Below are positions 9,581-18,321 of a DNA stretch of 64,000 bases, piece by piece; position 1 is the first letter of the stretch; each line of letters starts with the position of its first letter. The position numbers and the translations under genes were made by a program. The notes below the pieces were generated by a model. It was not told the DNA's origin and searched no databases. It was given only the letters and a program-made list of their open reading frames with translations. Origin of the DNA: Pandoraea sp. PE-S2T-3 (lineage in GTDB: Bacteria; Pseudomonadota; Gammaproteobacteria; Burkholderiales; Burkholderiaceae); the NCBI RefSeq assembly GCF_002179965.1, contig NZ_NGUQ01000035.1, forward strand, positions 372,001-436,000. Reading direction: 5' to 3'.

Positions 9581-10819
9581 TCAGGGGGCGCGTTCGAGCG
9601 AGCGCCGCCAGTCCCAGACGAAGCCAACGGCACCCAGCGCGAGCACGGCAGTGGCGCATAACAGCGCCGCCGTGAAGCTGCCGGTCGTCTCGACCAGCGG
9701 TGCCGCCACCAGCGGCCCGACGATCTGCCCGATGCCATAGGATGCCGTCACAAGCCCGATCAGGCCATTGGCATTGTCCCCACGCAGCCGGCGGCATTCA
9801 CGCACGGTATAGACCGTGATCGCGGTGAACGGCAAGCCCACGAGAACGCTCCCAAGCGCGAAACCCACGACGTTCGGCAACACGATCCCGATGCCCACGC
9901 CCAGCCCCTGCATGACGTAGCAGACGGCCAGCAACAGGCGGTTATCCCACGACACAGGGGCGCGCGCGCCGATGATCGCGCCGGGAATCACCATCAAGCC
10001 GAGCAGCGGGAAAAACAGATCGGGCCACGGCGAGCCGGGCAACGCGTGACGCGCAATCACCGGCAGAAACGTCGCGGTAATGATGTAGCCGAACCCGGCG
10101 AAGCTATAGAACACCGTAATCGGAATCACGTTCTCGCCGCTGCCGTGATTGACGGCATGCGGTGTCGCATGAGCGGGGGCATCGCCCTCTGGCTTGGCCA
10201 CAGCCGGTGCATCGGCAACAAACGTGCGCCAGATCACCGCCAGCAATATCAGCGCGAGCACGCCGCACAGCAGCCAGCCGCCACGCGCCGGCCAACCGAA
10301 TGCGCTGTTCAGATTGGCGAGCAAGCCGGTCACCACGATGCCCGCCCCCGGCCCCGCGAAGATCACGCCGCCCAGACTCGGCATGCGCAACTCGCCCAGC
10401 TTGCGAAAGCCCCATCCGGCCGAGAACACCATCGCCCACGCGCTCATCACGCCGGCCAGTGTGCGCACGATCGCCCACACCACGAACGACTCCAGCAGCC
10501 CCATGGCGAGTGTGAGCACAACGGTCGCGGCGAGGGCAAAACGAATCAGGAACGTCGGCGTGAAACGCAGCCACATGCACGAGAGTGCACCGATGAAATA
10601 ACCCGCGTAATTGAGCGATGCGAGCCAACTGCCGTGCTGAATGTCCACGAGGTGCTCATGCAACATGAGCGGCAGCATCGGCGTGAAGGCGAAGCGGCCG
10701 ATGCCCATCGCGATCGACAACGCGAGCATGCACGACAGCGCAATGCGCCAGGCCGCGCGTTCCGGCGACGGTTGATGCGACGAGGCAGGTCGGGCGGAAT
10801 CGGCGAGTGTGGCTGACAT
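9581..10819 (-). CDS. YbfB/YjiJ-family MFS transporter
   Basis: Inner-membrane major facilitator protein of 412 residues with about twelve hydrophobic segments. The N-terminal block IAMGIGRFAFTPMLPLML matches the YbfB/YjiJ family, and NYAGYFIGAL resembles the second helix. A hydrophilic Pro/Glu/His stretch around residues 215-235 is the usual central cytoplasmic loop. The N-terminal 25 residues are Ser/Pro-rich. It sits upstream of the class II aldolase-like gene on the same strand. The substrate is unknown; family members have been linked to organic acids or drug-like compounds. Confidence 0.85.
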   Translation of the reverse strand: MSATLADSARPASSHQPSPERAAWRIALSCMLALSIAMGIGRFAFTPMLPLMLHEHLVDIQHGSWLASLNYAGYFIGALSCMWLRFTPTFLIRFALAATVVLTLAMGLLESFVVWAIVRTLAGVMSAWAMVFSAGWGFRKLGELRMPSLGGVIFAGPGAGIVVTGLLANLNSAFGWPARGGWLLCGVLALILLAVIWRTFVADAPAVAKPEGDAPAHATPHAVNHGSGENVIPITVFYSFAGFGYIITATFLPVIARHALPGSPWPDLFFPLLGLMVIPGAIIGARAPVSWDNRLLLAVCYVMQGLGVGIGIVLPNVVGFALGSVLVGLPFTAITVYTVRECRRLRGDNANGLIGLVTASYGIGQIVGPLVAAPLVETTGSFTAALLCATAVLALGAVGFVWDWRRSLERAP

Positions 10820-11164
10820 GGCGTTGGCTAACCCGCGAACGGGCGGTATCAGGGAGGCTCGGGGAAGCTTGGAAAGGTGCGGCGCAGTCGGTCAGGCCAT
10901 CTAGTCCGAAACGCGCGCAACCACCGCACGCAGACTCACGTCGACGCGCACCATCGTGGCGAATACTTTACATGGAAAACATCACGGAAAGCGATTGTTC
11001 CCCTAAGGCATCAGGGGCAATCGGTGCGCCATCGACACACCCATGCAAAACGCGCGCCGAAGCGCGCGTTTGCGAGAACACCCTGCGGGGCAAATGACGG
11101 CCGGGGCATGCGAGGCGGCAACCGTACTGCCAGTGCCGCCGCACGCCTCGATGTCACACCGGCA
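10820..11164. other. Intergenic region between the MFS gene and alaS
   Basis: No gene could be supported in these 345 bp. It should hold the leftward promoter of the MFS-aldolase pair near 10820-10990, though no convincing -35/-10 pair stood out, and it contains the alaS terminator at 11047-11072. Confidence 0.6.
11047..11072 (-). terminator. UUCG-capped terminator of alaS
   Basis: On the minus strand the stem ACGCGCGC / GCGCGCGT is closed by the very stable TTCG tetraloop and followed by TTTT. It lies about 92 bp after the alaS stop codon. Confidence 0.8.
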
Positions 11165-13789
11165 TTACAGCTTGCCGGCCACCCAGCCCTGCACGCCGGC
11201 GAGCGCCTGCGGCAGTTGCGACGGGTCGGTACCGCCCGCCTGTGCCATGTCGGGACGGCCACCGCCCTTGCCGCCCACCTGCTGGGCCACAAAGTTGACC
11301 AGCTCGCCCGCCTTGACCTTGCCCGTGGCATCCGCCGTCACGCCCGCGATCAGGCTGACCTTGCCGCCTTCGACGGCGGCCAGCACGATGGCCGCGCTCT
11401 TAAGCTTGTCCTTGAGCTTGTCCATCGTCTCGCGCAGCGTCTTGACGTCGGCGCCTTCGAGTTGCGCGGCCAGCACCTTCAGGCCATTGACGTCCACGGC
11501 CTGCTCGGCCAGTTCGTCGCCTTGGCTCGATGCGAGCTTCGACTTGAGCGCGGCCAGTTCCTTCTCGAGCGACTTGACCTGTTCCTGCACCTGCGCGATA
11601 CGCGGCGTCAGTTCTGCGGGCTGCGTCTTGAGGGCCGCAGCAGCTTCATTCACCTGATCGTCGAGCTTCTGCACGAAGCGCACCGAGTTGTCGCCGGTGA
11701 TCGCTTCCACGCGACGGATACCGGCGGCAACACCGCCTTCCATCACGATCTTGAACAGACCGATATCGCCCGTACGTGCCACGTGCGTACCACCGCACAG
11801 TTCGCGCGACGAACCGATGTCGAGTACGCGCACTTCGTCGCCGTACTTCTCGCCGAACAGGGCCATCGCACCGCCCTTGACCGCGTCGTCGAACGACATC
11901 AGCGCCGCCTGCACCGGCGCATTGGCCAGCACTTCCGCATTGACGATGTCTTCCACACGGCGAATGTCGTCAGCGGTCATCGCTGCGTTGTGGGCGAAGT
12001 CGAAACGCGTCTTGTCGGCATCGACCAGCGAGCCCTTCTGTTGCACGTGGCCGCCGAGCACTTCACGCAGGGCCTTGTGCATCAGGTGAGTGGCCGAGTG
12101 GTTGCGCACGGTGCGCGCGCGGCGCACGGCGTCGACTTGCGCCGTCACCGTTTCGCCCACCGTCAACTCGCCCGATTCGAGCTTGCCGTAGTGACCGAAC
12201 ACGTCGGCCTGAATCTTCTGCGTGTCAGACACACCGAAACGCGCACCGGCCGTGGTGATCAACCCTTGATCGCCCACCTGACCGCCCGACTCGGCGTAGA
12301 ACGGCGTGGTATCGAGCACCACGATGCCCTGCTGGCCGGCCTTGAGCGAGGTCACGCTCGTGCCGTCGACATACAGTGCCGTGACCTTCGCGCCTTCGAT
12401 CGCGAGGCGGTCGTAACCCTGGAAACGCGTCTTGTCGCCGTCGTACTCCAGCGCCGTGGCCATCTTGAACTTGCCGGCCGCGCGGGCCTGCTCGCGCTGA
12501 CGCGCCATGGCGGCGTCAAAGGCAGCCTCGTCGACCGTGATGCTGCGCTCGCGGCAGACGTCTGCCGTCAGGTCGAGCGGGAAGCCGTACGTGTCGTGCA
12601 GCTTGAACGCGAGTTCGCCGTCGAGCGTCGTCACGCCGCGCTTGGCCAGATCGGCCAGCGCGCCTTCGAGAATCTCCATGCCGTTCTCGATGGTTTCGCC
12701 AAAGCGCTCTTCTTCCTGCTTGAGCACGTCGGTCACGCGCTGCTGTGCCTGCGCCAGTTCCGGATAGGCCACGCCCATCTCGGCCACCAGATCCGGCACC
12801 AGCTTGTAGAAGAACGGTTGTTTGCGGCCAAGCTTGTAGCCGTGACGAATGGCGCGCCGGATGATACGGCGCAGCACGTAGCCGCGGCCTTCATTGCCCG
12901 GAATCACGCCGTCGACGATCAGGAACGAGCACGCGCGGATGTGATCGGCGATCACCTTGAGCGAGTTGGCGCTCAGGTCGGTCACGCCGGTCTCGCGGCC
13001 AGCGGCCTTGATCAGGTGCTGGAACAGATCGATTTCGTAGTTGCTGTGCACGTGTTGCAGCACAGCGGCGATGCGCTCCAGCCCCATGCCGGTGTCAACG
13101 CACGGCTTGGGCAGTGGCGTCATGTTGCCCTGCTCGTCGCGGTTGAACTGCATGAACACGAGATTCCAGATCTCGATGTAGCGGTCGCCGTCTTCTTCCG
13201 GCGATCCCGGCGGGCCACCCCACACGTCGGCGCCGTGGTCGAAAAAGATTTCCGAGCACGGACCGCACGGGCCGGTGTCGGCCATCTGCCAGAAGTTGTC
13301 CGACGCGTAGCGCGCGCCCTTGTTGTCGCCGATGCGGATGATGCGCTCGGTCGGCACGCCGACTTCCTTCGCCCAGATGTCGTAGGCTTCGTCGTCTTCC
13401 TGATAGACGGTGACCCAGAGCTTGTCCTTGGGAAGCTGGTAGACCGTGGTCAGCAGTTCCCATGCGTACTGGATCGCTTCACGCTTGAAGTAGTCGCCGA
13501 ACGAGAAGTTGCCCAGCATCTCGAAGAACGTATGGTGACGGGCGGTGTAGCCCACGTTCTCCAGATCGTTGTGCTTGCCGCCGGCGCGCACGCTGCGCTG
13601 TGCCGTGGTCGCTCGCTTGTAGGGGCGCGTCTCAAGCCCGAGGAAGACGTCCTTGAACTGCACCATGCCGGAGTTCGTGAACAGCAGCGTGGGGTCATTG
13701 GACGGCACGAGGCTCGACGAGCGCACGATCGTGTGGCCCTTCGACTCGAAGAAGTTAAGAAATTTTTCCCGAATGTCTGCGACTTTCAT
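11165..13789 (-). CDS. alaS: Alanine--tRNA ligase
   Basis: Class II synthetase that charges tRNA-Ala and edits mischarged Ser/Gly. It has 874 residues, the normal full length. The start is the ATG at 13789, giving the standard N-terminus [19 protein letters not shown]; the open frame extends 58 residues further without homology. The editing domain metal site is visible as [11 protein letters not shown] and [10 protein letters not shown]. The coiled coil ([19 protein letters not shown]) and the C-terminal Gly-rich C-Ala domain are present. It is divergent from the CaiB-type gene. It ends at a UUCG-capped terminator. Confidence 0.98.
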   Translation of the reverse strand: MKVADIREKFLNFFESKGHTIVRSSSLVPSNDPTLLFTNSGMVQFKDVFLGLETRPYKRATTAQRSVRAGGKHNDLENVGYTARHHTFFEMLGNFSFGDYFKREAIQYAWELLTTVYQLPKDKLWVTVYQEDDEAYDIWAKEVGVPTERIIRIGDNKGARYASDNFWQMADTGPCGPCSEIFFDHGADVWGGPPGSPEEDGDRYIEIWNLVFMQFNRDEQGNMTPLPKPCVDTGMGLERIAAVLQHVHSNYEIDLFQHLIKAAGRETGVTDLSANSLKVIADHIRACSFLIVDGVIPGNEGRGYVLRRIIRRAIRHGYKLGRKQPFFYKLVPDLVAEMGVAYPELAQAQQRVTDVLKQEEERFGETIENGMEILEGALADLAKRGVTTLDGELAFKLHDTYGFPLDLTADVCRERSITVDEAAFDAAMARQREQARAAGKFKMATALEYDGDKTRFQGYDRLAIEGAKVTALYVDGTSVTSLKAGQQGIVVLDTTPFYAESGGQVGDQGLITTAGARFGVSDTQKIQADVFGHYGKLESGELTVGETVTAQVDAVRRARTVRNHSATHLMHKALREVLGGHVQQKGSLVDADKTRFDFAHNAAMTADDIRRVEDIVNAEVLANAPVQAALMSFDDAVKGGAMALFGEKYGDEVRVLDIGSSRELCGGTHVARTGDIGLFKIVMEGGVAAGIRRVEAITGDNSVRFVQKLDDQVNEAAAALKTQPAELTPRIAQVQEQVKSLEKELAALKSKLASSQGDELAEQAVDVNGLKVLAAQLEGADVKTLRETMDKLKDKLKSAAIVLAAVEGGKVSLIAGVTADATGKVKAGELVNFVAQQVGGKGGGRPDMAQAGGTDPSQLPQALAGVQGWVAGKL

Positions 13790-14033
13790 AGCGTGCTTGA
13801 GAGCGTGGGGGCCGGGCTGGCTGCGCCTGGCGGGATATTTTGCAAACTTTTGATTATACGGGAAATCGGCACCCACACAGCGTCGGCGCGCCAACCGCAG
13901 TGCGAAACGGCGCTGGTCAGACGCCGAGACTCCGCCATAGACTCTTCGCCACAAGTTCCGCATTGCAAAACAATGTTTCGCACATGACGTGCAACGCCGT
14001 CACCGCGCGAAGCGATCAAGGAGAGAGATAACG

Positions 14034-15257
14034 ATGGGCGCGCTGAGTCATATCCGGGTGCTGGACCTTTCACGTGTGCTGGCCGGTCCATGGGCCACGC
14101 AGAATCTGGCCGATCTGGGCGCGGACGTGATCAAGGTCGAGCGTCCCGGCGTGGGCGACGACACACGCAGTTGGGGGCCGCCCTACCAGCGCGATGCCGA
14201 CGGCCACGATACCGCCGAGGCCGCCTACTACCTCGCGGCAAACCGCAACAAGCGCTCGCTCACGCTGGATATCTCGCGCCCTGAGGGGCAGGCCATCGTC
14301 CGTGCGCTCGCCGCGCAAAGCGATGTCGTCGTCGAGAACTACAAGGTGGGCCAGCTCGCGAAGTACGGTCTGGACTACGCCTCGCTCAAGGCCGTCAAAC
14401 CCGATCTCGTCTACTGCTCGGTTACCGGCTTCGGCCAGAATGGCCCGCACGCCTCACGCGCCGGCTACGACTTCATCATTCAGGGGATTGGCGGCTTCAT
14501 GAGCATCACGGGCGAGCGTGACGGCTTGCCCGGCGGTGGCCCGCAAAAGGCCGGCGTAGCGATTGCCGATCTGATGACCGGCATGTACGCGAGTCTGGCG
14601 ATCATGGCCGCCCTCACCCATCGCGACCGCACCGGCGTGGGCCAGTACATTGACATGGCGCTGCTCGACACGCAGGTCGCCATGCTCGCCAACATGAACA
14701 CCAACTATCTCGCCAGTGAAAAGGCGCCGGTACGTTGGGGCAACGCGCATCCGAACATCGTGCCTTATCAAACCTTCCAGACGGGCGACGACGGCTGGAT
14801 CATCGTCGCCGTGGGCAACGACGGCCAGTTCCGCAAGTTCGTGGAAGCCGGTGAAGAAGCCGCGCTCGCGGACGACGCGCGCTTTGCCGCGAATCCGTCG
14901 CGCGTGCGCCATCGTGAAGTGCTGGTGCCGATCCTCGTCGAGATGGTGCGCAAGTTCAGCAAGGACGTGTGGATCGACAAGCTCGAAGCCGCAGGCGTGC
15001 CGTGCGGCCCGATCAACACGCTGCCGGAAGTGTTTGCCCACCCGCAAGTGGTCGCACGGGAAATGGCCATCGAATTGCCGCATCCGTCAGGCGGCGTCGC
15101 GCGCCTCGTGGCCAGCCCGATGAAGATGAGCGAAACCCCGCCGGTCGCACGCACGGCACCGCCCACGCTCGGCCAGCACAGCGACGACATTCTGCGTGAA
15201 CGGCTGGGCTTCGACGAAGCGAAGATCGCGGCGCTGCGCGAGACTGGCATCGTCTGA
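14034..15257 (+). CDS. CaiB/BaiF family (class III) CoA-transferase
   Basis: 407-residue class III CoA-transferase, which moves CoA between carboxylic acids through an aspartyl-CoA intermediate. Family blocks are VLDLSRVLAGPWATQNLADLG at the start, VVVENYKVGQLAKYGLDY, and GVAIADLMTGM, where the Asp corresponds to the catalytic residue of formyl-CoA transferase. The start at 14034 follows AAGGAGAG; the frame upstream to 13989 is not used. It converges on the 15-29 kb catabolic operon and could activate or pass on an acid product of that pathway, but this is only suggested by position. Confidence 0.9.
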   Translation: MGALSHIRVLDLSRVLAGPWATQNLADLGADVIKVERPGVGDDTRSWGPPYQRDADGHDTAEAAYYLAANRNKRSLTLDISRPEGQAIVRALAAQSDVVVENYKVGQLAKYGLDYASLKAVKPDLVYCSVTGFGQNGPHASRAGYDFIIQGIGGFMSITGERDGLPGGGPQKAGVAIADLMTGMYASLAIMAALTHRDRTGVGQYIDMALLDTQVAMLANMNTNYLASEKAPVRWGNAHPNIVPYQTFQTGDDGWIIVAVGNDGQFRKFVEAGEEAALADDARFAANPSRVRHREVLVPILVEMVRKFSKDVWIDKLEAAGVPCGPINTLPEVFAHPQVVAREMAIELPHPSGGVARLVASPMKMSETPPVARTAPPTLGQHSDDILRERLGFDEAKIAALRETGIV

Positions 15258-15260
15258 CAC

Positions 15261-15297
15261 GAAAAAGGCCCGTCGCGAAGCCATCCGCGACGGGCTC
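15261..15297 (-). terminator. Terminator at the end of the catabolic operon
   Basis: The stem GCCCGTCGCG / CGCGACGGGC (15268-15277 and 15286-15295) encloses an eight-base loop and is followed on the minus strand by CTTTTTCG, so it ends leftward transcription from the 13-gene operon. It lies immediately after the stop of the convergent CaiB-type gene. A second GC-rich stem without a T-run is at about 15341-15367. Confidence 0.75.
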
Positions 15298-15382
15298 ACC
15301 TACCAGCGCGACCCACGTCACGCGCCGATGCTTTCGGTGCCGTGCCCGCCGCCCTACTGGGCGGGCACCTCACGCATCTTGC

Positions 15383-16246
15383 TTACTCGTACTGCTTCCC
15401 TTCTGCCAGCAATTCCGGCGTGCCGATGACGGCATTGAGTCCGTCGAAATCGAGCATGCGTTCGCGCCATGCGGCCGTCGTGCCTTGCGTGTGCAAATTG
15501 GCGTAGTAACCCCGCAACGTGTGCGCCACGGCACGCGCCGTGCCACCCGGGAAGATGACGATACGAAAGCCGATGTCGGCCAGCGCCTGCGCACTTTGCA
15601 CCGGCGTTTTGCCGCCCTCCACCATATTGGCGAGCAATGGCACACGGCCCGCAAATCGCTCGCATGCCGCCACCATCTGTTCCGTCGTGCGCAGCGCCTC
15701 GATGAACAACGCGTCCGCACCGGCTTCCAGATACTGTTCCGCACGATCGAGCGCGGCGTCGAGACCTTCAACCGCGACCGCATCGGTGCGCGCCAGAATG
15801 AGCGTACGGGCGTCGTGACGTGCATCAACGGCCGCGCGTACCTTGCCCGTCATTTCCTGCAAGCTCACCACGCCCTTGCCGTCGAGATGCCCGCAACGCT
15901 TCGGAAACGTCTGATCTTCCAGTTGGATCATCGCCGCACCCGCGCGCTCGAACCCGCGCACGGTGCGCTTGACGTTGAGCGCATTGCCGAAGCCCGTATC
16001 CGCGTCGACGATCACCGGCACCGACACACGCTCTGCGATTCGCGCGAGGGTGTCCTCCACCTCCGGATAGGTCGTCAGTCCGATGTCCGATCGGCCAAGC
16101 CGGGTATAGGCGATCGACGCACCGGAGAGGTAAAGCGCTTCGAAGCCCGCTTGTTCGGCGATCAGCGCCGACAATGCATCGTAGACACCCGGCGCGAGCA
16201 GCACACCCTCGCCGAGCCGGTGTTTGAGAGATGACGACAACGTCAT
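15383..16246 (-). CDS. Isocitrate lyase/PEP mutase-family C-C lyase
   Basis: 287-residue TIM-barrel enzyme of the ICL/PEPM superfamily. VDADTGFGN (Asp81, Asp83) supplies the Mg2+ ligands and PKRCGHLDGK (KRCGH at 116-120) is the catalytic loop of the lyases: isocitrate, 2-methylisocitrate and 2,3-dimethylmalate lyase. The loop cysteine favours a lyase over PEP mutase or oxaloacetate hydrolase. It is the last gene of the operon; its ATG overlaps the FAD-enzyme stop by 4 bp and has GGAG eight bases upstream. With the LeuCD-like hydratase in the same operon it would cleave a substituted malate to pyruvate or glyoxylate plus a second acid (inference). Confidence 0.88.
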   Translation of the reverse strand: MTLSSSLKHRLGEGVLLAPGVYDALSALIAEQAGFEALYLSGASIAYTRLGRSDIGLTTYPEVEDTLARIAERVSVPVIVDADTGFGNALNVKRTVRGFERAGAAMIQLEDQTFPKRCGHLDGKGVVSLQEMTGKVRAAVDARHDARTLILARTDAVAVEGLDAALDRAEQYLEAGADALFIEALRTTEQMVAACERFAGRVPLLANMVEGGKTPVQSAQALADIGFRIVIFPGGTARAVAHTLRGYYANLHTQGTTAAWRERMLDFDGLNAVIGTPELLAEGKQYE

Positions 16247-17685
16247 TCGGAAATCTCCTTTGATTGGGTGGCGAGTGCCGACGCTGAAGCGCCGGACAAC
16301 GCATCGATGGCAGTCTTCGCCGCCAGATAACCGCCCGCGACGGCCGAGAGCAGTCCATTGCCCGACAAGTAGCCCCACACGGCATTGCCCGACACCCCAC
16401 GTGCCGCCCCACCGGCGGCAAGCAAGTTCGGAAACGGTTTGCCGTCCGGGTGCAACACGCGACAGTGGGCGTCGATATCGAGGCCGCCCTGCGTGTGGAA
16501 CAGCGCACCGGTGACCTTGACGGCGTAATACGGTGCACTCAACGTACGGGCAAACCGGCGTCCGTCATCTGCCGTGCCCCCCGGGACAATCTCGTTCAGC
16601 GTCGTGCGCAGCGTCTGCGCGTCGCACCCGATGACCGCGGCAAGCGCATCGATATCGCCGCAGGTCTTGAGCGCCCCCGCCGCTTCGGCCTCTTGAAAAT
16701 CGGGAAACGTGCGCGCCAGCGCGAGCGTCTGCGCGTCGAACACGTTCCATGCGACGCCGCCGGGCTGCGCCAGCACATTCACCGCAGCTTCGGAATAGCC
16801 ATGCGTCTCGTCGTGAAAGCGCTTGCCGTCGCGATTGATTTGCACGCCGCCGTCCATGATGACGGCCCACGAAATCAGCACACCGTGCGGCGTCGCCCAC
16901 GAGCCGTGTCCCTGATAACCACCGAGATCAGCCTGTGCCGCCCCCAGCGCTTGCCCCCAAAGCAGCGCGCTGCCGTCGTTGCCTTCGTGACCGCCGTAGA
17001 CCGCCTGCGCCATCTCAGGCAACCACTCGGCCCTGAGCGTGGCATTCCCGCCGAAGCCGTTACAGGCGAGCAGCAGCATGTCGCAGCCCAGATACTCCAT
17101 CGCTCCGTCGGGCCGCACGCCACCCACGGCGCTCACGCGGCCGTCGTCATCGATCCAGAGTTCGCGCACGACAGTTCGCGTCAGCACAGGTGCATCCGTC
17201 GCCTGCACGGCGCGCTCGAGCGCCGCCATCAGCGCAGCCCCGGTGCGCTCAGGCAAGCTGTGCATGCGGCGCACGCTATGTCCCGGATACAGAAACCCAT
17301 CGAGAATCTCGAACGTCAGACCGTGGCGCGCCAACGCGTCCATGGCCGGCCCGGACGCCCGCGCATACGCATCCACCAGATGGGCGGCCGCCGTGCCCTC
17401 GGTCTTGCGCAAGATGTCGTGTGCGAACTGCGCCGGGCTATCGTCGATACCTGCCGCCTGCTGCACCTCACTGCCAGCGGCCGGGATGAAACCTGACGAC
17501 AGCGCCGTCGACCCGCTCGGCACCGCGTCACGCTCCAGCAGCACACAGTCGATGCCAGCGTCCTGCAAGACCAGCGCGGCGGTCAGCCCGCAAGCCCCCG
17601 CGCCTACGATCACCACGCTCAGTTGCGGCAAATCGTCGACGGGCGGACGCCCCTTGCGAATCACCGGGGCAAGCGGCGCGCTCAT
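16243..17685 (-). CDS. FAD-dependent oxidoreductase, fumarate-reductase flavoprotein type
   Basis: 480-residue flavoprotein of the FAD_binding_2 family (fumarate reductase, 3-ketosteroid dehydrogenase and related). The dinucleotide fold is VVIVGAGACGLTAALVLQDAG, followed by LLERDAVPSGSTALSSGF. The C-terminal FAD block is NLLAAGGAARGVSGNAVWGY. No signal peptide is seen, so it should be cytoplasmic, unlike periplasmic fumarate reductases. HTQGGLDIDAHCRVL resembles the substrate-loop region of the family. In the operon it probably oxidises or reduces a C=C bond of the pathway intermediate. It overlaps both neighbours by 4 bp, indicating translational coupling. Confidence 0.85.
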   Translation of the reverse strand: MSAPLAPVIRKGRPPVDDLPQLSVVIVGAGACGLTAALVLQDAGIDCVLLERDAVPSGSTALSSGFIPAAGSEVQQAAGIDDSPAQFAHDILRKTEGTAAAHLVDAYARASGPAMDALARHGLTFEILDGFLYPGHSVRRMHSLPERTGAALMAALERAVQATDAPVLTRTVVRELWIDDDGRVSAVGGVRPDGAMEYLGCDMLLLACNGFGGNATLRAEWLPEMAQAVYGGHEGNDGSALLWGQALGAAQADLGGYQGHGSWATPHGVLISWAVIMDGGVQINRDGKRFHDETHGYSEAAVNVLAQPGGVAWNVFDAQTLALARTFPDFQEAEAAGALKTCGDIDALAAVIGCDAQTLRTTLNEIVPGGTADDGRRFARTLSAPYYAVKVTGALFHTQGGLDIDAHCRVLHPDGKPFPNLLAAGGAARGVSGNAVWGYLSGNGLLSAVAGGYLAAKTAIDALSGASASALATQSKEISE

Positions 17686-18299
17686 GCCGTAATCCGGCCG
17701 GCGAAGGCCTCGCAGGTCACGATCTCACCGACCGTGCGCAGGTCGGCCAGTGCCGCGTCATGTGCCACCGGCGTGGGCGCGGCACAGCCGTCCGAGAGCA
17801 CCAGCACACGGTAGTCGCGCATGTGGGCATCGCGCGCAGTGCTGGCCACGCCGCCATTGGTCACAATGCCGCACACGGCCACCGTTTCGATGCCCGCGCG
17901 TCGCAGCACCCAGTCGAGTTGCGTGTTGAAGAACGCCGAATACGCGACCTTCCACACCGAGACATCCACGTGTTCCGCGAGCGACGCCACCGTCGCATGC
18001 CCATCCGAGCCGGCCACAAAATCACCGCGCCGCAGAAACGGCCGCAATTGCTTCAGGTGCGGCGAAATCATCGGCTCGCCCTGTGCATCCGGCCAGAGCG
18101 TGAACTGGCTCGCCGCAACAAAACCGCCTGCCGCCTTGAGCGAGCGGGCAATCGGCGCAATGCGCGCCGGCAGCGCCTGCGCTTGCGGCGTTGCCGCGCC
18201 GCCCCGGTCATAAGCCCCGCCGAGGGTAATAAAGTCGTTTTGCAAATCCACGATGACGAGCGCCGTGCGCGCCGCATCGAGCACGTTAGTCTGGCTCAT
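17682..18299 (-). CDS. Isochorismatase-family hydrolase lacking the nucleophilic Cys
   Basis: 205-residue protein of the isochorismatase/cysteine hydrolase fold. Asp18 (VDLQNDF) and Lys117 (WKVAYSAF) of the triad are present, but the motif that normally reads TN-I-C-V reads TNGGVASTARDA, with Gly150 in the cysteine position. Amidases of the family such as nicotinamidase and carbamoylsarcosine amidase need that Cys; true isochorismatases (EntB) also have Gly there and cleave a vinyl ether. An amide hydrolase role is therefore unlikely. The start at 18299 has GGGAG seven bases upstream. The stop overlaps the FAD-enzyme start by 4 bp. Confidence 0.85.
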   Translation of the reverse strand: MSQTNVLDAARTALVIVDLQNDFITLGGAYDRGGAATPQAQALPARIAPIARSLKAAGGFVAASQFTLWPDAQGEPMISPHLKQLRPFLRRGDFVAGSDGHATVASLAEHVDVSVWKVAYSAFFNTQLDWVLRRAGIETVAVCGIVTNGGVASTARDAHMRDYRVLVLSDGCAAPTPVAHDAALADLRTVGEIVTCEAFAGRITA

Positions 18300-18321
18300 G
18301 ACATGACTCCCGGGAGGCAGT

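Noticed and set aside
10877-13987. 1036-codon open frame on the plus strand
   Set aside because: It runs antisense through alaS; its His/Arg/Ala-rich sequence is what high-GC antisense frames look like, and alaS has clear family motifs.
15341-15367. Second terminator before the ICL-family gene end
   Set aside because: The GC-rich stem has no T-run on either strand, and a better terminator lies further down the leftward transcript.
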